From: Cephalotrichum gorgonifer
Lineage: Eukaryota; Ascomycota; Sordariomycetes; Microascales; Microascaceae
Direction: 5' to 3'
Assembly (NCBI GenBank): GCA_900312665.1
Contig: ONZQ02000019.1
Location: 186,001 to 250,000, forward strand
Length of the DNA: 64,000 nt
Positions 11,738-23,062 of this stretch are shown in pieces. Below the pieces are notes generated by a model, which did not search any database, was not told the origin of the DNA, and saw nothing but the letters and a program-made list of their open reading frames with translations. Numbering within the stretch: position 1 is the stretch's first letter; each line of letters begins with the position of its first letter. A program made the translations under genes and the position numbers.

Positions 11738-12553
11738 GGCACTTTATTTTTGGGTGGTACAAATTTGATTAGAGGCTATTCCAGCCAGGTTGTTTAGGCA
11801 TGCGCCTGGTTCTGATGTGGGCAATGGAGCTTTATATTCGTCACAATGGCGACTTTGTATTTCAAAAAGATCCCGTATCTCCGTCTTATAGTACCCAGTG
11901 CTCGGAATCCCCATGCTTGTAAATGACTGGGACGCCCTTCTCTCGCATCGAGTCTTGCTACCTGTGCTGCAGCCTATGAAACCCTTAACAGAGCCTGGGG
12001 TTAGTCTATGGGCGCGCGAGTAGTCCTAACCTGGGAAGTATAGTTTTGGTCTGGCTGATGGCTAGCATGCGTCAAATGAAGTCTTGCATTCCAGACAATT
12101 TGTTGGATCCCCACGCAGTCGGGATTATTTAGTACTTTGCATTCGTACCTCTTTAAATCGCTAGTTATACACAGCCTCCGGTTCTCTTTTATGTGATTGT
12201 CAAAGTGCTTGCTTCCTTGTGTTTTATACATGGGACTTGCTCACTTCTACCGGATGCGGTATGCCATGGGGGTGCTAACGCGTCCAGATGCTATTGTCAG
12301 ACTTCACCCCTTTATCACTGGCTAACACATGGTTACTTCTTGCACTATGAACTACATTGTCTTTATCACTGTCCATAGAGATCACAAAGGTTTGCTACAA
12401 AATTAAATATTTTCCATGGTCTCTTCATAGGTATAGTCGCGCTCCCTCCTTTTCCTGGCTGGCTATCTGCCTTTTACTTGCTTCGAATCTTTCCCATATC
12501 TCTTACACCTCACCGCCCAGCCGGCCTGTCCTCCACATGCATATTCCAACATC
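11738..12553. other. Intergenic region, nothing recognised
   Basis: About 0.8 kb between the P450 and the first FTA2-domain gene. It is AT-rich, without a coding-like frame, and should contain the P450 3' end and the promoter of the downstream gene. Confidence 0.45.
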
Positions 12554-13858
12554 ATGTATCCCGACTGGCCCGACTCTGACGCCGACCTGGTTCCTCTCCC
12601 CCAATGCGACGGGCCCAAGTTGAGGCCATTCGACTTTCACGGCGGGCCGCAGAGTATAAAGTTCCTCCAATATCTCGGAAGGGGCGCACATGCCCATGTC
12701 TTCAAAGTCGAGATTCTAAACCAGATTTACGCCTTGAAGGTGGTAAGTGGGGTTGTTTTGGAGCGCTCCAGGGTTTAATATCCTTACACTTCTATATCAG
12801 GGCCTAATAGATGCCGTACCTGTACGCGAGTTTAGTTCAAGTTCCTTCCAGACGACTCCTGGTTGACCATTATCCAGGAGACCCGCGACTTCGAGGACCG
12901 CGACGCGATCGCCCCTCCTTACAACTACTCAGAACCGTTCAGTTGCGAGTGTCGAGCCTTCGGTCGCCTCCAGGAAGCCGGTTACGAGGAGCTCGCAGCC
13001 ACGTGCTTCGGATACATCCTTCTCGATGAAGGGCACGAAGCTGTCATGAGGGATAAGTTCAAGAACAGGCTCAAGGACATAGACGGGATCCATTTCACGC
13101 GTGACTTTGGTTACACTTCACCCAACGAACAAGAGGAGCCTCGAAACGCGCGCGAGCGATTTCTGGGAAAGAATGATAGGAAGCCACCCTTCCGATGTAT
13201 CGTAAAGGAGTACGGCGAGAGGACCACCGACATGCGGCCGCAGGACTTCCGGAAGATCCTCCGCAACATTGAAAAGCTGCAGCAGCTCGGAATCATCAAT
13301 CTCGACATGGCCCTGCGCCAGATCTTCAACGGCAAGCTATCGGATCTCAGCGTTACCATGACCACGCCCCACTACCTCATCAACCCAGAACTGAACCCGG
13401 AACTCACAGAAAGGCAGAAAGTTCACATGGAGTTTAATACGTTCGGAATTTGTGTTAGGGACTATGCAGCTTTCAATTTTATGGTTGACGAGTGGAACGA
13501 GCGCATAGCCGACCGTCGGAAGCATTGCAGAGTCTATGCATTCTCCACCTGTCGGAAATACGGGCTTCAACGGTACGATCTTAGAATGAACATTCCCTCT
13601 CGAAGGGGCGTATTCACGCCAGCCGACCCCAGGAAGTACAACTGGAGAGCTTCTCTGTCGTCAGGCACGGTGGGGGTGGTACCGTCGGGTACGCGACGCC
13701 GACGTGTCACGGTGAGACCGTCAGGGTGGCACTACAATGGCCCTGAGAGAGCAGTTAAGCCTCTCAGGAATGCTACGTTTCGTGGGTTCATCCCTACGCT
13801 TGAGTGGGAGGTTGAGAACCATACCATCTTCCCGAAGATTGTCACATGGTCGAGGTAG
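12554..13858 (+). CDS. FTA2-domain protein, paralogue 1
   Basis: Exons 12554-12742 and 12836-13858 give 403 residues. The N-terminus (MYPDWPDSDADLVPLPQC, then KLRPFDF, IKFL and VFKVEI..YALK) matches the fungal FTA2 domain, named after the fission-yeast Sim4-complex kinetochore protein. That domain resembles the N-lobe of a protein kinase, with a glycine-rich turn (LGRGAHAHVFKVE) and a VAIK-like Lys in YALKV. In filamentous fungi such proteins occur in variable multi-copy families, and a kinetochore role is not established for them. The splice join was chosen by alignment with paralogue 2 at 15745. No signal peptide or membrane segment is seen. The tail is Arg-rich (TRRRRVTVRP). Confidence 0.82.
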
Positions 13859-15744
13859 TGTGCTAGACGAGTGGTTTGGGGACACGTTAGAGCTAGGTAC
13901 CCAGTATAGAGAGGAGACATGGTTTACCCAGCGGGGGAACGAGGGTACTCGGATCCAAGTTAATCAAATCATGAAGTTATGACGAACAGAATGAACCTAG
14001 GAATTGAGAGAGAAGAAATAGGGAACGAAGAAATGCGTGGGAAGACCAAAGGACCGGTCTAAGCTGGGGTTGTGTCCACGTTAGTTAGGGCATACGAGGC
14101 TGCTACCAAGGAATCTAGCTTTAGTTTCATGACGGCAGTGTCCAATTTCTTTGTTCCCTCCCAATCAGTCTAATGGAAAACTAATGACATACCGGTGTTT
14201 TATCCACTACTCCCCTACCCCGCAACAACAGGAAGTAGCTGTTCACTCGAGAGATATTCTCTGGACTTTCATTTCTCCCATAAGACTGTCATCTCTTTCC
14301 AGGTTTCCAACTTTTAGATCGCCTCGTATATGCGTCATCCCGCAGAAGGTGTACTGTCCACTCCCCACCGGTCTCCGTACCACAGGATAGTCATAGCCAT
14401 GGAGCAGCCAGACCTCGTCGCCCGGTAGCACAGGGTCGAGCGCGACCCCCAGGTGTGCGGATTTGTTCACGAACAGAAACATGAGCCGCGACTGGGAGTT
14501 GATGACGGATGGTAGAAAGCTCTGGTTGATCAATTGCTGTAGGTACTCCAACGGGATCGGGAACGGCCAGCAGTGCAGGCTCAGGAACCTCTTTAGTTCT
14601 TGTTACCACCACCCTTTTCCACGCGGCCAGGGACTGACTGTAATTCCTGGTTGATGGCCCATCTGCAGACATAATCGGGCCCACCTACCTTAATTGGCGG
14701 TACCAAACTTCCCAGGGCACTCTGGAACGACAAGGGTGCCGCCTCGCTAGGAAGTCAGGAGGTCGCACCCAGGGTCGGATCGGCGGAATGTCCGGACGAT
14801 GCCGATCAGGGTTTCGATCTTTGCTACCGCCACCCCTACTCGTTCTTTAATTCATTGCTTCACACTTCCGTCCTCTGGCCCCTTTGCGTTAAACCATATC
14901 AACCAGAGGCAGATTGAGGGAAAGAAATATCCGACCCAAGGCGGTGTGGGAGAGTCGGGGCCCAGCTCGTCCAATATAACGATCCTCCATAGGGCCTCCA
15001 GGGATCTTGCAGCGTCGGGGCCTTCCTCATAGACAAGGTCTAGTGGCACGCTGATACAGTTGACCACTGGCTGTTCCCTCTCCCTCGGGGCATAGCCCCA
15101 AAGCAAGCCACATGCAATGAGAGAGCCCCCTATTGGATGATGGTGGGCGTGGGGGAGATCATGGAAAAGGAAGAGGGGATCATCAGTATATTAGAGTGGA
15201 AGGAAGGACAAAAATCAGTAGCATTCTAGGATATTATCCATCTCTTTGCATCATGGTGTTTCCTAACACACTGGGGTCCTGCGCCTGCGACCCTGCTGTT
15301 ATACCCTTCACCGCATTTTACCTAGACATAGATCATGCTCTGACAAATAGTTATTATCTGAGGTCTTCTACTATGTCCATGGTTTATACTATTCTATACT
15401 CTACTACATCTCTTAATATAGAATGTTTCAGGTGCTACTTCTCAATTAGTCGTTTAAATCCTCATGTAAAATCTTCTGTTTGTGGATGCCCATTTTTCAT
15501 TGTACCTGGGCCCGTCTCATCCCCGGATGCGGCTATCATCCGCCCTTATGTTCCAAGTTATGTCTATCACCAAAAACCGAAAACGGCACACCATTCAAAA
15601 TCTAATGTGCCTTTCGCCTTGACTCCTTAAATAGCATAGCCGCGGGCCCTTTTCTCCATACTTGGCCAATTCGCAAATCCTCTCCAACGTCCACATCCAA
15701 AATCTTGGCTGAGCCTCACTATTCACTCTACCAGCGTTATACAA
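13859..15744. other. Spacer between FTA2 paralogues
   Basis: About 1.9 kb separating the two FTA2-domain genes. The only protein-like content is the HET-like relic at 14243-15106 on the minus strand. The part from about 15190 to 15640 is AT-rich with no convincing frame. Confidence 0.45.
14243..15106 (-). pseudogene. Decayed heterokaryon-incompatibility (HET)-like gene, C-terminal half
   Basis: Two minus-strand frames look like consecutive pieces of one HET-family protein. The frame at 14852-15106 contains SLEALWRIVILDELGPDSP and TPPWV, matching the ALWRTL.ADR..PPPW stretch common after the HET domain. The frame at 14243-14551 contains LGVALDPVLPGDEVWLLHG followed by YDYPVVRRP, matching the conserved GLGP..PGD.V..L.G...P.VLR ending. 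They lie in different frames with stops between, and I could not join them by a plausible intron. The N-terminal HET domain itself is not visible upstream. I therefore read it as a broken remnant, though an unusual intron structure cannot be excluded. Confidence 0.45.
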
Positions 15745-17185
15745 ATGTATCCGGATTGGCCCAAGTCTCCAGCAGATCTGGTCCCGCTCCCACTCTGCGA
15801 TGGCCCCAAGTTGAAGGCCTTCGACTTCCAAGGGCCGCAGAAGATAAAGTTCCTCGAACACATCGGGACCGGCGCACATTCGCAGGTATTCAAAGTCGAG
15901 ATTCTTGACAAGGTATATGCCTTGAAGGGAGTAAGTGAGGCAGCAGCACCTGGCCCTAGAGTGTTTGCTGCAGCAACTAACATATTTGAACCTGGAGTAG
16001 TTCAGGTTCTTGGAGGTCGACCATGTCAGGAAACTCTCCCCAGATGGAGACTGGTACCGCGAGATCGATTGGCCTGCTGTAATCTACGAATCGGATTACT
16101 CAGAGTATGTGAGGATTCCTCATCGATCGCTACCACCTAACGTGCTATTTTCCTTATGCTAATCAACGTCTATCGGAAGACTCTTTAACTGTGAGTGCCG
16201 TGCTTATGGTCGCCTGCAGGAAACCGACAACGGGGATCTGGCGAACCGGTGCTTCGGCTATGTTCTTCTCGATGAGGTGCATGAATTCACCATGATGGAT
16301 AAGTGTAGGGATCTGAAACTCAACTTCGGCGATTCCACTAACCTTAGGAACGCCACTAACTTCATATTTCCTCGAAAGGAGCGTGGGATATTCCTAGGGA
16401 AGAGCGGCAGGGAACCGCCCTTCCGGTGTGTCGTCAAGGAGTTCGACCCGAAATCCGAGCATGATGACTTGAGGATCAAGGACTTCCGCAGCATTCTTCG
16501 GGACATGATCAAGATACAGCAGCTTGGGATCATCAATCTTGACGTGGGTATCCGCCAGATCATCAACGGCATATTGTCAGACTTCAGCACTGCGTATACC
16601 CAGCTGCACTATCTTCTCAACCCGGAGCTCAACCCACGCATCACCCCCGACCTGATACCGACTATAGAATATGACATCTTCGGCCACAGTCTTTGCGATT
16701 TTGTAATCTTCGATGCTATGGTCGAAAAGTGGAATAGATATGCAAGCGAAAATCAGAAGCACAAGGTCTCTATCTGTGCATTACCTGGTGGTAGCAGGAT
16801 CCGCAAACAACATCCCCGATATAACCTGAGAAGTACAATCTCCAGAGCATCTATCTTCACCCTGGTCGACACTAGGCAGTACGACTGGGTAACTCCCACG
16901 ACTGGCGAGCAGCCAGTTGCGGCGACCAGGACGCCCGGCGCGCGAAGATCAGGGCGGGGGGTGGAGAGAAGAGGCCGGGGAGTCGGAGCGATATCAAAGA
17001 AGTGCCGAATCCTCAAGGTAAATCCACCGCGGTGGTACTATGACGGTCACATCAGTGAATCTGAGGAGCTTCGAAGAGCTACGCTTGAGGGCGAGTTTAT
17101 GTCTGAGCTGGACTGGGCGTTCAAGGACAATCTCATGTTCCCAAAGAGAGTCGATCTGGCGACGGATGACGACAGAGATGAATAG
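15745..17185 (+). CDS. FTA2-domain protein, paralogue 2
   Basis: Three exons, 15745-15930, 16001-16104 and 16180-17185, join in frame to 431 residues. The start (MYPDWPKSPADLVPLPLC) and first exon align closely with paralogue 1, as do YSE/..CECRAFGRL versus LFNCECRAYGRL and the IQQLGIINLDVGIRQI core. It therefore arose by tandem duplication. The second intron (16105-16179, branch site gctaatca) is absent from paralogue 1. The C-terminal region is divergent and has a basic, Gly/Arg-rich stretch (residues about 350-370, including GRGVERRGRGVGA) not shared with the sister copy. Function is unknown; the fold suggests a kinase-like protein. Confidence 0.82.
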
Positions 17186-18805
17186 CAGCTGCGCCCGAGT
17201 GACCTACGATTCCTCACCTACTCACGCAGCGCAGGTCAGCTATTTGAGTAGTTCGATGGCGGCCCTTACGGCCTCGTCAGCCTGAAGGCCCGCGTGGAAA
17301 GTATCGCGGATGATCGGCGTGTGCTTACGGCCCGTCGAAGCCGGGATGTTTCCAGCAGAATTGAAATCCGTGCCTGGCTGAGTAGGATTCACGGCTGAGG
17401 TTATACGAATATTCAGGGCTCAGCACCCGTCTCCGTGTTAACTGTTGTCCCATCGATGTATAGTAAAAGATTTGAGGGCGGGATATGGGTTAGCTGGGCG
17501 CGGATGTGTTGGTCCCCCCGTTTTCCTTCGTCCGCTCTGTCAAACAAGGTCTATGGTCGAACCTGCGAGGCCTCTCGCTCAGAACGCCCTTGAGCCCGTT
17601 ATAACTTCTCACCATTTGGAAAAAAAATGATAATAATAAAGAGAAAAAAAATAGATTACCCTTGTCGATGCAATTGGCACTCTGAGGTCACCCTGTGCGA
17701 GCTTAAAGGATTCCCGGATCTAAGCTTAATGAACGACAAGTGGGGGCAAAATCAGCGTTTCGCCCTCCTCTTCGCCTCTGTATGCATCGGTGAATAGAAA
17801 CAAACGGACCCTACACATCCGGTCTTAGGGCTGGGGTCATATCCCTTGCTTAATATCACTGTGGAGGTGGCCACGTCTGAGAGTTCGGGAGCGAGTGCTG
17901 GAATGTATGGCCGAAATCTGGTCATGGGAGAGGGGGATTTTTCCGTATGGGCGCCGTGGACAATGGCCGCCTCGGCGTAGAACAGATCGTCATGACATGA
18001 ACGGTCGGCTGACAAGAGTCCTTTGTTGTTTTGAAACACCTAAAGAAAATACTAACCCCGTCGGGCATGTGATCCAGACGGCTTTCCGGCCATCGTCTAC
18101 AATTAGGTTGGCTTAGCCTCGGCATATATAATATCCTCTGCTATCGAGGTATCGATTCCATACCCTTTCTCGAGACAATTCCATTGGTAGCCGTCAACTC
18201 CATCGCGCCTATTATAAGCAATAACAGGTTCTCTCCTCGTAAAACACAGCAGCCCTGGAACTTGGAGGGTGGCGAGCAGAAGCAAGGGCTGACGATCGTC
18301 GCTCACCTTGCTTCGGCTCCATTAGTTTTATGCGTTTTAGGGGTCGCCCTGCATCTGAGAAGTGCATTTTGTAGGAAGAAACTCAGCTGTTAATGGAAGA
18401 GATCTCTAATGGAATCTTGGCCTATGCTGATCCCGCAATCACAGTCCCTTTGAGATCTCGCGCTTGTATGGGTGGGGTTACACATGTGTGGGGAGAGACG
18501 GCGCAAGTAGGGCGCGTCCCTCCATTTTTACGGCGCATGCACTTCCCTTCCTGTATTGGCCATGCGGGCATTTGGTGGCGCCGCATTCCATCGTGAAAGG
18601 GTTTTCAAGGCGATCGCCCGGACAAACAAAGACGCGGGGGGAGACGTCAAAGGGAGGAGGGGTCGGGGTATATAAACCGTCTGGATCTCTAGAGCCAGTA
18701 CGCCATGTCTTTATACCAGCAGAGACTCAGACTCACCACCATCTCACTTCCTCAGCCAGAGAATTTACTCTTCAACCCAAACATCTGCCATCGTCATTCT
18801 CCAAG
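17186..18805. other. Intergenic region upstream of the small secreted protein
   Basis: About 1.6 kb with no coding-like frame. It includes an A-rich run near 17620-17650. The last 150 bp hold the TATA box of the next gene. Confidence 0.45.
18669..18676 (+). promoter_or_regulatory. TATA box of the small secreted protein gene
   Basis: TATATAAA lies 130 bp before the ATG at 18806, with the leader between them free of upstream ATGs in good context. The strong consensus suggests a regulated, highly inducible promoter, as often seen for secreted proteins. Confidence 0.55.
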
Positions 18806-19218
18806 ATGAAATTCTTGCTCGCCCTGGCCCTCCTCACAGCCCACTCGGCGCAAGTCCTGGCTGCTCCAAGTGTCGTGGCCCGCCAGGGTACCAGCAAGTC
18901 CACCGAACCCCCCATGACCCCGGGTTCGCTCTAGCCACTAACGCTCCGACAGATTTCCATATTGAAAGAAAGGGCGACAGGTGGGTGTCGCGTCCCATCT
19001 ATCTCGTAGGAGACAACGCTGCAGAACACCTTCCCAAGGATAATGGTACGACCTCGCCCCTTCCCCCTTCCCGCCCCTAGTAACCTGCTTACCTTGGCTC
19101 ATCATCAACAGTTTTTATCGGGTGCGGCCCCCCTTGCGAGGGTTACTGGTGCTTGCAAGGGGCTGTACCCTACTGTGGAGCTGACTCAGATGGGTGTTGG
19201 TGCTGGAATTGGGCGTAG
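18806..19218 (+). CDS. Small secreted cysteine-rich protein, three exons
   Basis: The gene is easily missed because no exon is longer than 110 nt. Exons are 18806-18887, 18953-19045 and 19112-19218. Introns of 65 and 66 nt end in cgacag and caacag, the first with a clear branch site cactaac, and the phases agree exactly. The product is 93 residues with a signal peptide (residues 1 to about 20, cleavage near VLA-AP). The mature part starts with a charged segment (DFHIERKGDRW). The last 35 residues carry all six cysteines, C63, C67, C72, C80, C87 and C89 (spacing 3-4-7-6-1), plus several Trp and Tyr (ending CWCWNWA). It fits the profile of a fungal effector candidate or secreted peptide. I recognise no family. 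It converges on the secreted tyrosinase 477 bp away. Confidence 0.72.
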
Positions 19219-19695
19219 GTTTGTGTCCAATACTATCCATCATCCGTGTTAGTGGAGTTTCCATAGGACCAGGGGCCACTACATCTAGAACATTCGAGAA
19301 TGAGCTTAGTGTAGCCGGTCTGTGGGCTTTCTATTTCTTTGTATATAGTTAGACTGTGCAAGACCCGTTACAGTCCGTTGAATGCGGCCTTACGGGTTTG
19401 CAGTTTTTTCAGGAGCTGGCCCGTCCCTCCCTCGCTCTAAATGAAGCTTATGATTGAATGATGGCACTACTTTGAATAGTGGACGAGATACTGAGAGTAC
19501 AGGATAACATGTAACTAACTACCTTGACGAGTGGCACGTTGTGAAAAATAGATTCCGGGATCAAGGACCCTGGTGGCTGTACTACTCTATCCGTTCCGTC
19601 ATAGAATACAGGAGTGCTAACTTCTCCTACCCCCCATGCTTCTAGCAACTCATACCTGCCCAACATTCTCCCTCCTTTCACCCGTATATACGTAT
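19219..19695. other. Convergent intergenic region
   Basis: This 477 bp lies between the stop codons of the small secreted protein (+) and the tyrosinase (-). Nothing beyond the two 3' ends is seen. Confidence 0.45.
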
Positions 19696-20998
19696 CTACA
19701 CATACTCATAGCACAGCAACCCACCCGCAATATCCATGCCCTCTGCTATCGTAGCGTCAGGGATAACCCCGAGCATCTGAAGGACGTGGTTCAACGTCGT
19801 AATATCCCCATCTCCATCGCCCCGGGGAATCTGCGGAGGCGCATCAGGCGGCGGCACCAGGTCCTCAGGCGCAGGGAATGCGTCGGGAAGAACAGAGATG
19901 ATAGGAGGATCGCCGGGCTGGGGCTCAGGCAATGGGGGAGGGCCTGTCGTCGGATCGAAGACCTTGAAAGTATTGCTGAGGCCAATCTCCGTCAGCCGAG
20001 AAGGGAGGTCCTGAGCCTGCCAGTCCCAGAATACCTTGTCGAGCCAGGTGTGATGGAGGTAGAAGATGGGGTCTCCGGGGCTGGCGATGGGGTCGTTCAT
20101 CTGCGTCACGGTCAGTATTGACGAAAAGCCCTTTAACTGAAGGGGGAGGACACTTACTATGCCTCCAATAGCAGAGTGGCCGGCAATGTGAGGAGCACCC
20201 TCGAGGCACGGCTCAGCTGTATCAAAGTCCGACCGTCTATAGCAGGCGTTGATGTACTCCTGTCCGCCCATAGCGTGGTATGTTTCATTCAGGCGGCGAG
20301 TGATGCAATGGTCGGTGATGGAATAGCCCGGCCCAAGGCTGTTGATGAAACTGGCAAACGGGCCGTCTTGGATACACCTGTCCTCCCCCACGCCATCTCC
20401 TCCAAATCCAGTATCGGGGTTCAAGATTGCTGAACCCGCTAGGTTCCCGACATCGTGCGTCACATCCCAGTATCTACCGACCGCCTGCATTAGTGGTGTC
20501 ACGGGTCGATACAGCAAGAACCTACGGCTGGGTTCCCCCGTAGCCACACTCAGTCTTTAGCAGAAGCTCGTGGGCATGCATGTGAAGCCGATGGAAAGGA
20601 AGGAATGCACCCTGGAGATGTCGTCATTAGTTATAGGTAAATCGAACAGATACGAATAGAGTGCGAACTAACCACACCATGGGTAATTCCGGACTGAAGC
20701 ACGTGCACAGCCTGAAGCTCCTCGAACCTATTCTTAGCCGCAGACAGCCCGAGAGTCGCCGGTTTGTTCATCAAGCAGAGCTCTGCGTCGATATAGGCGC
20801 GCTTCTGCTCATCGGTGTAGGTGTGCCTGCATTACTCTCGCTTAGCTATCCTGCTTCCTATGCAACTCGGTAAAGTTGGACTAACCAGGCCTGTCTCTGA
20901 GATTTTGTCTTGCATTGCTTTGCTGGGGGCGACGGATTGCACTTGGCCGCGGAGGTAGCCGCAGCAGCAAGGGTGAGGAGCATTCTTAGAGGAGCCAT
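19696..20998 (-). CDS. Secreted tyrosinase (type-3 copper oxidase), five exons
   Basis: This copper enzyme hydroxylates monophenols and/or oxidises catechols to quinones. Exons in reading order are 20998-20886, 20826-20673, 20611-20526, 20473-20158 and 20100-19696, giving 357 residues. The signal peptide is residues 1 to about 18 (MAPLRMLLTLAAAATSAA). CuA ligands are H79, H87 and H96 (in THGV and FLPFHR). CuB ligands are H213, H217 (PHIAGH) and the second His of YLHH (H240). All six are present. The typical ECGYGGTQPYWD and PGDPIFYLHHTWLD blocks are intact. The last intron (57 nt) reads through without a stop, so an intron-retained form would stay in frame. The protein lacks the long C-terminal extension of the intracellular proenzymes and resembles the short secreted forms. 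A TATA-like element lies about 85 bp upstream. Confidence 0.9.
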
Positions 20999-21080
20999 GG
21001 TTGTGGCACTAAGAACGGTCGCTGGGAATAGTATCCAGGACGCATCTCTACATATAAGTATAGTCAGAGGAAACCAAACT

Positions 21081-21088
21081 ATATATAG
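21081..21088 (-). promoter_or_regulatory. Probable TATA box of the tyrosinase gene
   Basis: CTATATAT on the minus strand stands about 83 bp upstream of the tyrosinase ATG at 20998, at a normal distance for a fungal core promoter. Confidence 0.4.
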
Positions 21089-22478
21089 CCCGTGTTATAT
21101 GTTGAACGTTGGCGCAAAGACATGCTATTCCGGCCTGCCATGCAAAGTGGAGATTACCACCCATGAAGGGACCTATGATAGTATCTGTGCGAGCTACGGG
21201 GGGTGGATTGTTGGTGTTACGTTAACGCGGCCTGACCAGATCACTACCACCCTGACTGCATATTAAGGTGACTTTGCTTTGATCCTTACCAAACTTTGTT
21301 TGAGCAAGCCGTGTTAATCATGCCCTCTCCGGACAGACTTCCGACCCGTTACCTCTGGTACCCTGGTTGAGGTCCAGGATTATTGAATATTAAACATTTA
21401 GATGCCTAGCTGTCCGTTCACTTGCAGCCTGCGCCCTGATTCCTTCTCCTTAACTTTATAGAAACGGCAGGAGGAAGTCTGGGAGCCAGGTTACACAGGC
21501 AACAGATGCACGATTTGCTATGGCAATACGAATCCAACGTTTGATCACGCACGGGCACACCGGCCTTTTTATGAATGCATGCTCATGCAAGGTCGATACT
21601 ACGGCAAGAGCGTGGGCCCCAAGGCTTAGGGCATAGATCTGCAGAGGACCGAGAGCTGGAAGTTGGAAGCACGACGATATATATGCATAAGTCGACGCAC
21701 CACTTGGGTTAATCAACTATAACATCCAAGTTGGGAAAGACCTGTCAGTAGCCATCCAAGGTTTCATACCTTTGCAATTACGACATTTCAGTCGTCCCTC
21801 TTCTCAACACTCGACAGAAAGAGCAAGGCTAGGGAAATAGCCAGACGAGAGGTTACTCTAATACCTAAATCCTCACTTACCATCACTTTTCCTCCACTAG
21901 CGTAGCTTTGCAATGGAGTAATTAAGCGATGATACGACGATGGTTATGTAATATTCAGTGCTTGACCCCACAGTAGGAAAACCCACCATAAAAACTCGAT
22001 CATGGACCAGCTCTTTCTACTTTCCTCCTTCTTTCTCTCCATCATCAGTTGGGTTGCTTCCTCTCGCATCGTCAAGTGCGAGTGGGGGTGACACTACTAA
22101 TGTGGGGGCTCCGTCACTGACGGCTTGCTGAGGGTTGTTCCATTTTATTTCTTCGATGAGCTTTCTTCCGTTCCCGGCCTCCTAGAGCAAAGTCGAGCAC
22201 TTCTTCCTAATCAGCCATTGACGTCTGGTCTGCCAGGTTTCTGACTGTGGGGTGGTCGCGACACGTGTTTCTTTTCTGCCAAGAGTTTAGTTTGTGTGTG
22301 TCCTGTGTGTCTTTGTAGTATTGCCCGGGTGGGGAATCGTCATCTTTTGGTCGAGTGTCCATGCGCGATGGAAGGGTTAAATTCCAAAGCGTAGGGTTGG
22401 GACTTGGCCCGAAATCATGCCTAGACTTCGTTCATATCCTTCACTATAGCCATATACCCATCCATGAAGAGAACATGG

Positions 22479-22919
22479 TTAATTCCGCACTTCTCGAAGT
22501 ATCAGGAGCCAGGAGTATGCGGGAAGATCCAGGGCAATGCTGTCGAAGAATGACAGCGTTTCTTTGCCTTCGACTCCTTCTATCTTGGCTTCCATCGCAA
22601 CTCGGATTGCGTCTAGGTTGTGTGGATCATGGACGGCGGGCATAAGTGTGTACTCCTTTATCATACACTGGAAAGGCTCTGAACAGCGTACTCTCTACGT
22701 CAAGAAGCCGACGATTCCTCTACCCGTATGCGAGAGCAGGAGCAGAAAGTACCGGAACTCGATGTATAGACGGGCCGTCATCTAAGGTCTTATTGCTTGG
22801 CAGATGCTCCCAACTGTTCTCAAAGGTTCCTCGTGTGTCACCCAGAGCGTACCTGTACTAGGGCGTTAATATAAAACATTCTCATAGGACGTGTCCACGA
22901 GGGTCAGTAGTGCAGACAT
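22479..22919 (-). pseudogene. Stop-interrupted unrecognised frame
   Basis: One minus-strand frame from an ATG at 22919 reads as 146 codons to a TAA at 22481-22479. It is broken by TAA (22868-22866), TAG (22784-22782) and TAG (22697-22695). Each of these stops could come from CAA or CAG by a single C-to-T change. The segments between them look protein-like, for example MTARLYIEFRYFLLLLSH and MPAVHDPHNLDAIRVAMEA. I do not recognise the family. It may be a RIP-damaged gene remnant, or chance. Confidence 0.25.
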
Positions 22920-23062
22920 TCACTAGGTGCATGAACACAAATAGGCCGTCTTTATCATCTTCTGATTAACAATACATCGTTTTGGCAATCACTATTGTGC
23001 CGGTGGATTAAAAACTACTATTCCGAATTAAAGCCTTCTCGTCCAACACAACCCTCTCCAGC

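Larger units (their letters stand above)
20999..23062. other. Intergenic region with a possible decayed frame
   Basis: About 2 kb between the tyrosinase start and the phosphatase stop. Besides the TATA-like element near 21081 and the stop-interrupted frame at 22479-22919, I see nothing with gene-like composition. Confidence 0.45.

Noticed and set aside
15133..15630. A 165-codon plus-strand frame upstream of FTA2 paralogue 2
   Set aside because: It lies in an AT-rich stretch, has random-looking composition (many Ser, Tyr, Cys) and ends just before a better gene start.
9774..17185. A secondary-metabolite cluster around the P450
   Set aside because: There is no polyketide synthase, peptide synthetase, terpene cyclase or prenyltransferase in the window; the neighbours are HAD, FTA2 and HET-like sequences.
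20474..20547. The frame start MATGEPSRR as the tyrosinase N-terminus
   Set aside because: That segment is mostly the third intron read in the wrong frame. The spliced gene starts at 20998 with a signal peptide and supplies the CuA histidines that the short frame lacks.
18806..20998. A ribosomal-peptide (RiPP) cluster built on the secreted peptide and tyrosinase
   Set aside because: The peptide has no repeated core or Kex2-type KR sites between repeats, and no DUF3328 (UstY-like) protein or other modifying enzyme is nearby.
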